A stretch of DNA of 24,649 nucleotides, taken from Verrucomicrobia bacterium UBA1731. Its GTDB lineage: Bacteria; Verrucomicrobiota; Kiritimatiellia; RFP12; UBA1067. Positions 21,675 to 24,649 of this stretch are shown here, piece by piece. The stretch lies in NCBI GenBank assembly GCA_002317575.1, contig DCIH01000003.1:217-24865 (forward strand), in the 5' to 3' direction. Numbering within the stretch: the stretch's first letter is position 1; each line of letters begins with the position of its first letter. A program made the position numbers and the translations under genes. Below the pieces are notes generated by a model. The model made no database searches and was not told the origin of the DNA. It saw only the letters and a program-made list of their open reading frames with translations.

Positions 21675-23696
21675 TCACATCGGGTAATCGAGCGCCTCGG
21701 GGATCATGATCTCCGTGAGGCACTTCGCCGCGCGGTCCTTCGCGAGGCGCGTGCCCGCAAGCGCTTCGTCGAGCGCCGCGCGCAGCTGCGCGAACTCCGC
21801 CTTGGCCGCGTCGTCCGCCGCCGAAAAGCCGTAGAAGACGCCCGCGCAGATCTTGCCCGCCTCGCCCGCGACGTCGGCGACGATCGTGCCGAGCAAGTCG
21901 TTGAACGTGTTCACGTAGCCCTCGAGCTCCGGACCCACCACCGGGCTTTCCGCGCCGTTGAGCGCGAGGAACTTCACGTCCTCGCGGAAGGAATTCGCCG
22001 CCATCAGCCCGGCCAGCGCGTCCGCGAGCGGGAACACCACGCCGTGGCGCTGCGAACCGCCGAGCTTCTTGCCGTTCGGATCGCGCGCGGCCTTGCTCCA
22101 CGCGTTCGTCCAGTTCCACAAGCGAAGAGCGGCCGCGAGCGCGTTTCCGCCGTTTTCGGCGGCCTTCGGACACGCCGCGCACGCCTTCGCCCACGCCTCG
22201 ACCTGCGCCGTGAACACGGGGTTCGAACACGTTTCGGAAATCTGGCGGCGCTGCACGCACTCGGGACCTTCGTATGTCGCGTCGAGCTGCATGTCCGTCC
22301 ACTTGTAGAAGAGGAAGCCGGGACAGTCCTCCGTGATGCCGTAGCCGCCCATCAGCGAAATGGCCTGGCGCATCACGTCCGCGCCGTGGCCCGTGTTCCA
22401 GAGCTTGCAGCTCGGACACAGCACGTTCGCAAGCGCGAGAAGGTACACGTAGCGGACGACCACATCTTCGTCCTCTTCCGGGTTCTTGCCCTCGGCCAGC
22501 AGCGCCACGGCCTTCTCGGTGGGCGCCTTCATGTTCTTGAGCATCTCGCGGCCCTTGCCGAGCTTCGCGCGCGCTTCGTCCTGGATGAGTTCGATGCGGT
22601 CGAAGACGCGGGAGATGTCGAAGCCGAGCGAGCTCGCCGCCTCCGCGGTGGCCCACACATCCGCCAGGCGTTCCGTGACGTCCTCCTTCATTTGGAGCCC
22701 GAGCGTGAAGCGCGGGGAGCCCTCGTTCACGCCCGCCGCGCCGCGGAAGCGCGTGCGCTGGTAGCGGATCACGGGCTCGACGGCGCTCATCAGCGTGCCG
22801 GCGCCCATCACGCCCACGCCCACGCGCGTCTTGGAGAACACCTGCGCGATGATCTCGCTGTGGCCGAGGTTGGGGACGATTTTGCCGTCCTGGATCGTGT
22901 AGCCGCCGATGATGCGCGAGGCGGGCACGGTGACGTCAATCACGGGGTCGCCCGTGTTCGAAAGCTGGTGGACGAGCTTCTTCGTCTGCGCGCCGCGGTC
23001 GAACTTGCCGGGGTCGGTCGCCTCCACCACCACCATGCAGCTGCCCTTGATGCGGTCGTCGCCCGAGTCGAGCGCAATCGTGATGTAGTCGCAAATCGCG
23101 ATATTGGTGATGAAGCGGCCGCGCTTTTCGACGCGGAGCATCGGCTCCTCGCCCTCTTTCCATTCGGCCACGGAAACGCGGCCCGCCAGAACGCCCGTGT
23201 CCACGCCCACATAGGGCAGGGGCTCGGTGAGCGCGAAGCTGCCGCGCCAGGTCTTGCCGAACTCGTTGCCGGGCGCGCAGCGCGTCATGTAGCGCTTCTT
23301 CTGCTCGGGCGTGCCGAGCTCCGCGATCGGCCCCATCGCGAGCGCGTTCACGAAGGACGAGGTCGCCGCGCCGTTGTCCACCCACGCCGTTTCGTACGTG
23401 AGCAGCGATTCCGCGAGGTTGCGCGGACCCTCGAAGAGGCCGCCGCAGTCGGCGTTCAGCGTCGCCGCCGTGACGCCGGATGCGTCGTAGGCGTCGAACA
23501 TCGCCTGTTTCTCGGGCGTCCACTCGTGCGTGAAGCGCTGGCCGTTCGCGACCAGCTGCGCCACCGTGGTGCGCGCCGTGTTGCGCGCGCCGGCGACGGC
23601 CATCTGCACGTCGAACCGGTCGGCATAACGCCACATGATCTGGCGCACTTCGTCGCCCGGAAGCATCTTCATCTGCGGTCTCATCGTCTCTTCCAT
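21675..23696 (-). CDS. long acyl-CoA dehydrogenase family protein
   Basis: 673 residues from ATG 23696 (GGAG 9 nt before it). Acyl-CoA dehydrogenases oxidise acyl-CoA thioesters with FAD and pass electrons to an electron-transfer flavoprotein. Motifs in order are: LNADCGGLFEGP; SFALTEPLPYVGVDTG (family form ALTEPxAGSD); RGRFITNIAICDYITIAL; FSKTRVGVGVMGAGTLMSAV; and LMGGYGITEDCPGFLF followed by ATYEGPECVQRR with the likely catalytic Glu476. It is longer than the common 380-residue form, with an added ~180-residue helical C-terminal part as in the 600-residue subfamilies. It carries a pair of Cys in LANVLCPSCKLWNTG. It lies between dnaX and an aminotransferase with short gaps. The substrate is unknown; no ETF or CoA ligase gene is near. 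Confidence 0.88.
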   Translation of the reverse strand: MEETMRPQMKMLPGDEVRQIMWRYADRFDVQMAVAGARNTARTTVAQLVANGQRFTHEWTPEKQAMFDAYDASGVTAATLNADCGGLFEGPRNLAESLLTYETAWVDNGAATSSFVNALAMGPIAELGTPEQKKRYMTRCAPGNEFGKTWRGSFALTEPLPYVGVDTGVLAGRVSVAEWKEGEEPMLRVEKRGRFITNIAICDYITIALDSGDDRIKGSCMVVVEATDPGKFDRGAQTKKLVHQLSNTGDPVIDVTVPASRIIGGYTIQDGKIVPNLGHSEIIAQVFSKTRVGVGVMGAGTLMSAVEPVIRYQRTRFRGAAGVNEGSPRFTLGLQMKEDVTERLADVWATAEAASSLGFDISRVFDRIELIQDEARAKLGKGREMLKNMKAPTEKAVALLAEGKNPEEDEDVVVRYVYLLALANVLCPSCKLWNTGHGADVMRQAISLMGGYGITEDCPGFLFYKWTDMQLDATYEGPECVQRRQISETCSNPVFTAQVEAWAKACAACPKAAENGGNALAAALRLWNWTNAWSKAARDPNGKKLGGSQRHGVVFPLADALAGLMAANSFREDVKFLALNGAESPVVGPELEGYVNTFNDLLGTIVADVAGEAGKICAGVFYGFSAADDAAKAEFAQLRAALDEALAGTRLAKDRAAKCLTEIMIPEALDYPM

Positions 23697-23712
23697 GTCA
23701 ATCACTCCACAA

Positions 23713-24648
23713 TCAGCGTCCAACTTTCAGATCCGAGACGATCGCGCCGGGCATCGCCTGGATGAAGGCGTTCGTCTTCGGATCCGACATCAGTTCATCG
23801 TGCGTCTTCGCCGCCGTCCGCGGCTGTGGCGACGACGCCCCCGCCGTTGCCGCCGGACTCGCCAGCAACGCGCCGCCGGCCTGGAGCGTCCGCACGGCCT
23901 TCATCAGTTCCTCGATCGTGGCCGTCGTCGCCACGCGGCTCGCGCGCAGGAGCGTCATTTCGATGAGCGTCCGCACGCCAAGCGCCCAGCGGAGACGGTC
24001 CTCCATGTCGGAAAGCAGGTCGGAAATCCGGAAAAGACGCGACACATCGCACTTTTTCGACTGCTCCAGCAGCGTCTTGAACTGGTCGGCCGTCACTTCC
24101 AGCGAATCCTTCGCCGTGTCCCCGAGCGTGCGGCACACGATGAGGTTGCGGAAATGCGCCAGGAGCTCGCCCGCAAGCCGGCGCATGTTCTTGCCGGCGG
24201 AATCGAACGCCGCGACCTGCGTGAGGATCGCCGCCGCGTCGCCGGACAGGATCGCGCCCGCGAGATCCTCGAGGGCCTTGCGCGAGACGAGGCCGAACAC
24301 GGAAAGCGCGTCCTCTTCGGAGATCTTCGGGCCCCTGAACGCGAAGAGCTGATCCAGCGACGACAGCGCGTCGCGCATGCCGCCTTCGGCGCCGCGCGCG
24401 ATCGCGAGGAGCGCGTCTTCGGTGGCGTCGATCTTCTCGTTCGCGCACACGTGCTCGAGGCGCGAGACGATCTGCGTCGTCAGGATGCGGCGCAGGTCGA
24501 AGCGCTGGCAGCGCGACACGATCGTGGCGAGCACCTTCTCGCCTTCGGTCGTCGCGAAGATGAACCGCGCCCAGGGCGGCGGTTCCTCGAGCGTCTTCAG
24601 AAGCGCGTTCCAGGCGGCCGGCGTGAGCATGTGGCATTCGTCGATGAT
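23713..24648 (-). CDS. dnaX: DNA polymerase III gamma/tau subunit, C-terminal part
   Basis: 311 residues up to the stop at 23713; the N-terminus lies beyond the window. It is the clamp-loader ATPase. Visible are the Walker B box IIDECHML, TPAAWNALLKTLEEPP, FIFATTEGEKVLATIVSRCQRF (the conserved SRCQRF with the Arg finger region), and ARGAEGGMRDALSSLDQL (sensor 2). The AAA+ part is followed by the helical collar (residues with LLAHFRNLIVCRTLG and LLSDMEDRLRWALGVRTLIEMTLLRA). Only about 60 residues follow, so the tau-specific polymerase-binding tail is short or absent. The next gene starts 16 nt after its stop, so both are probably one transcript. Confidence 0.96.
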   Translation of the reverse strand: MIDECHMLTPAAWNALLKTLEEPPPWARFIFATTEGEKVLATIVSRCQRFDLRRILTTQIVSRLEHVCANEKIDATEDALLAIARGAEGGMRDALSSLDQLFAFRGPKISEEDALSVFGLVSRKALEDLAGAILSGDAAAILTQVAAFDSAGKNMRRLAGELLAHFRNLIVCRTLGDTAKDSLEVTADQFKTLLEQSKKCDVSRLFRISDLLSDMEDRLRWALGVRTLIEMTLLRASRVATTATIEELMKAVRTLQAGGALLASPAATAGASSPQPRTAAKTHDELMSDPKTNAFIQAMPGAIVSDLKVGR

Positions 24649-24649
24649 G

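Noticed and set aside
1..24649. Insertion sequence, prophage or integrase in the window
   Set aside because: No transposase, recombinase, phage structural gene or terminal inverted repeats with target duplications could be seen; the only candidate mobile DNA is the small palindromic repeats.

Overview
The window reads as a high-GC bacterial chromosome segment in which nearly every gene lies on the minus strand. The most likely source is the PVC superphylum (Kiritimatiellota, Lentisphaerota or Verrucomicrobiota), probably host-associated or polysaccharide-degrading. This is inference from an RpiB-SHMT fusion, a secreted LamG / DUF4091-like hydrolase paired with a CBM9-like lipoprotein, a giant ABC1-kinase protein, and a putative type III chaperone next to a calpain-like protease. 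No ribosomal RNA or universal marker gene is present to settle taxonomy.

Layout, left to right (transcription mostly right to left). 1-604: 5' part of an rpiB-glyA fusion with a clear promoter, a heptad repeat and a palindromic repeat in front of it. 755-3177: a small cassette made of a CesT-like secretion chaperone, a calpain-like cysteine protease with an Asn/Ser-rich N-terminus, and a frameshifted remnant of a second protein sharing that N-terminus. 3222-6665: a membrane SpoIIE/PP2C-type phosphatase with three tandem periplasmic sensor modules. 6752-12874: a 2040-residue soluble protein with an embedded, divergent ABC1/UbiB/ADCK kinase core. 13037-17934: a three-gene operon for exported proteins (LamG plus putative glycoside hydrolase; CBM9-like lipoprotein; TPR-like secreted protein), closed by a rho-independent terminator. 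18215-18289: tRNA-Gln(TTG), the only plus-strand gene. 18292-24648: a housekeeping/metabolic run of dnaX (partial), a long acyl-CoA dehydrogenase, an aspartate-type aminotransferase, ilvA and pth.

The region 755-12874 is the most unusual part. A predicted kinase-like giant, a sensor phosphatase, a secretion chaperone and a protease lie in one direction, three of them behind sigma70-like promoters that can be read by eye. The shared N-terminal module of the protease and its decayed neighbour fits a type III effector family with its dedicated chaperone. No secretion apparatus genes are in the window, so this remains a hypothesis.

A second layer is a set of short repeats in the gaps: four arrays of a 7-bp unit (general form GTTRRRR), one array of eight 9-bp units centred on CTAG, two copies of a hairpin with a compensatory base change, and a palindromic insertion-like segment read in frame inside the lipoprotein. 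The two heptad arrays at 20409 and 21647 run directly into start codons and carry Shine-Dalgarno-like purines, so they may serve in translation initiation.
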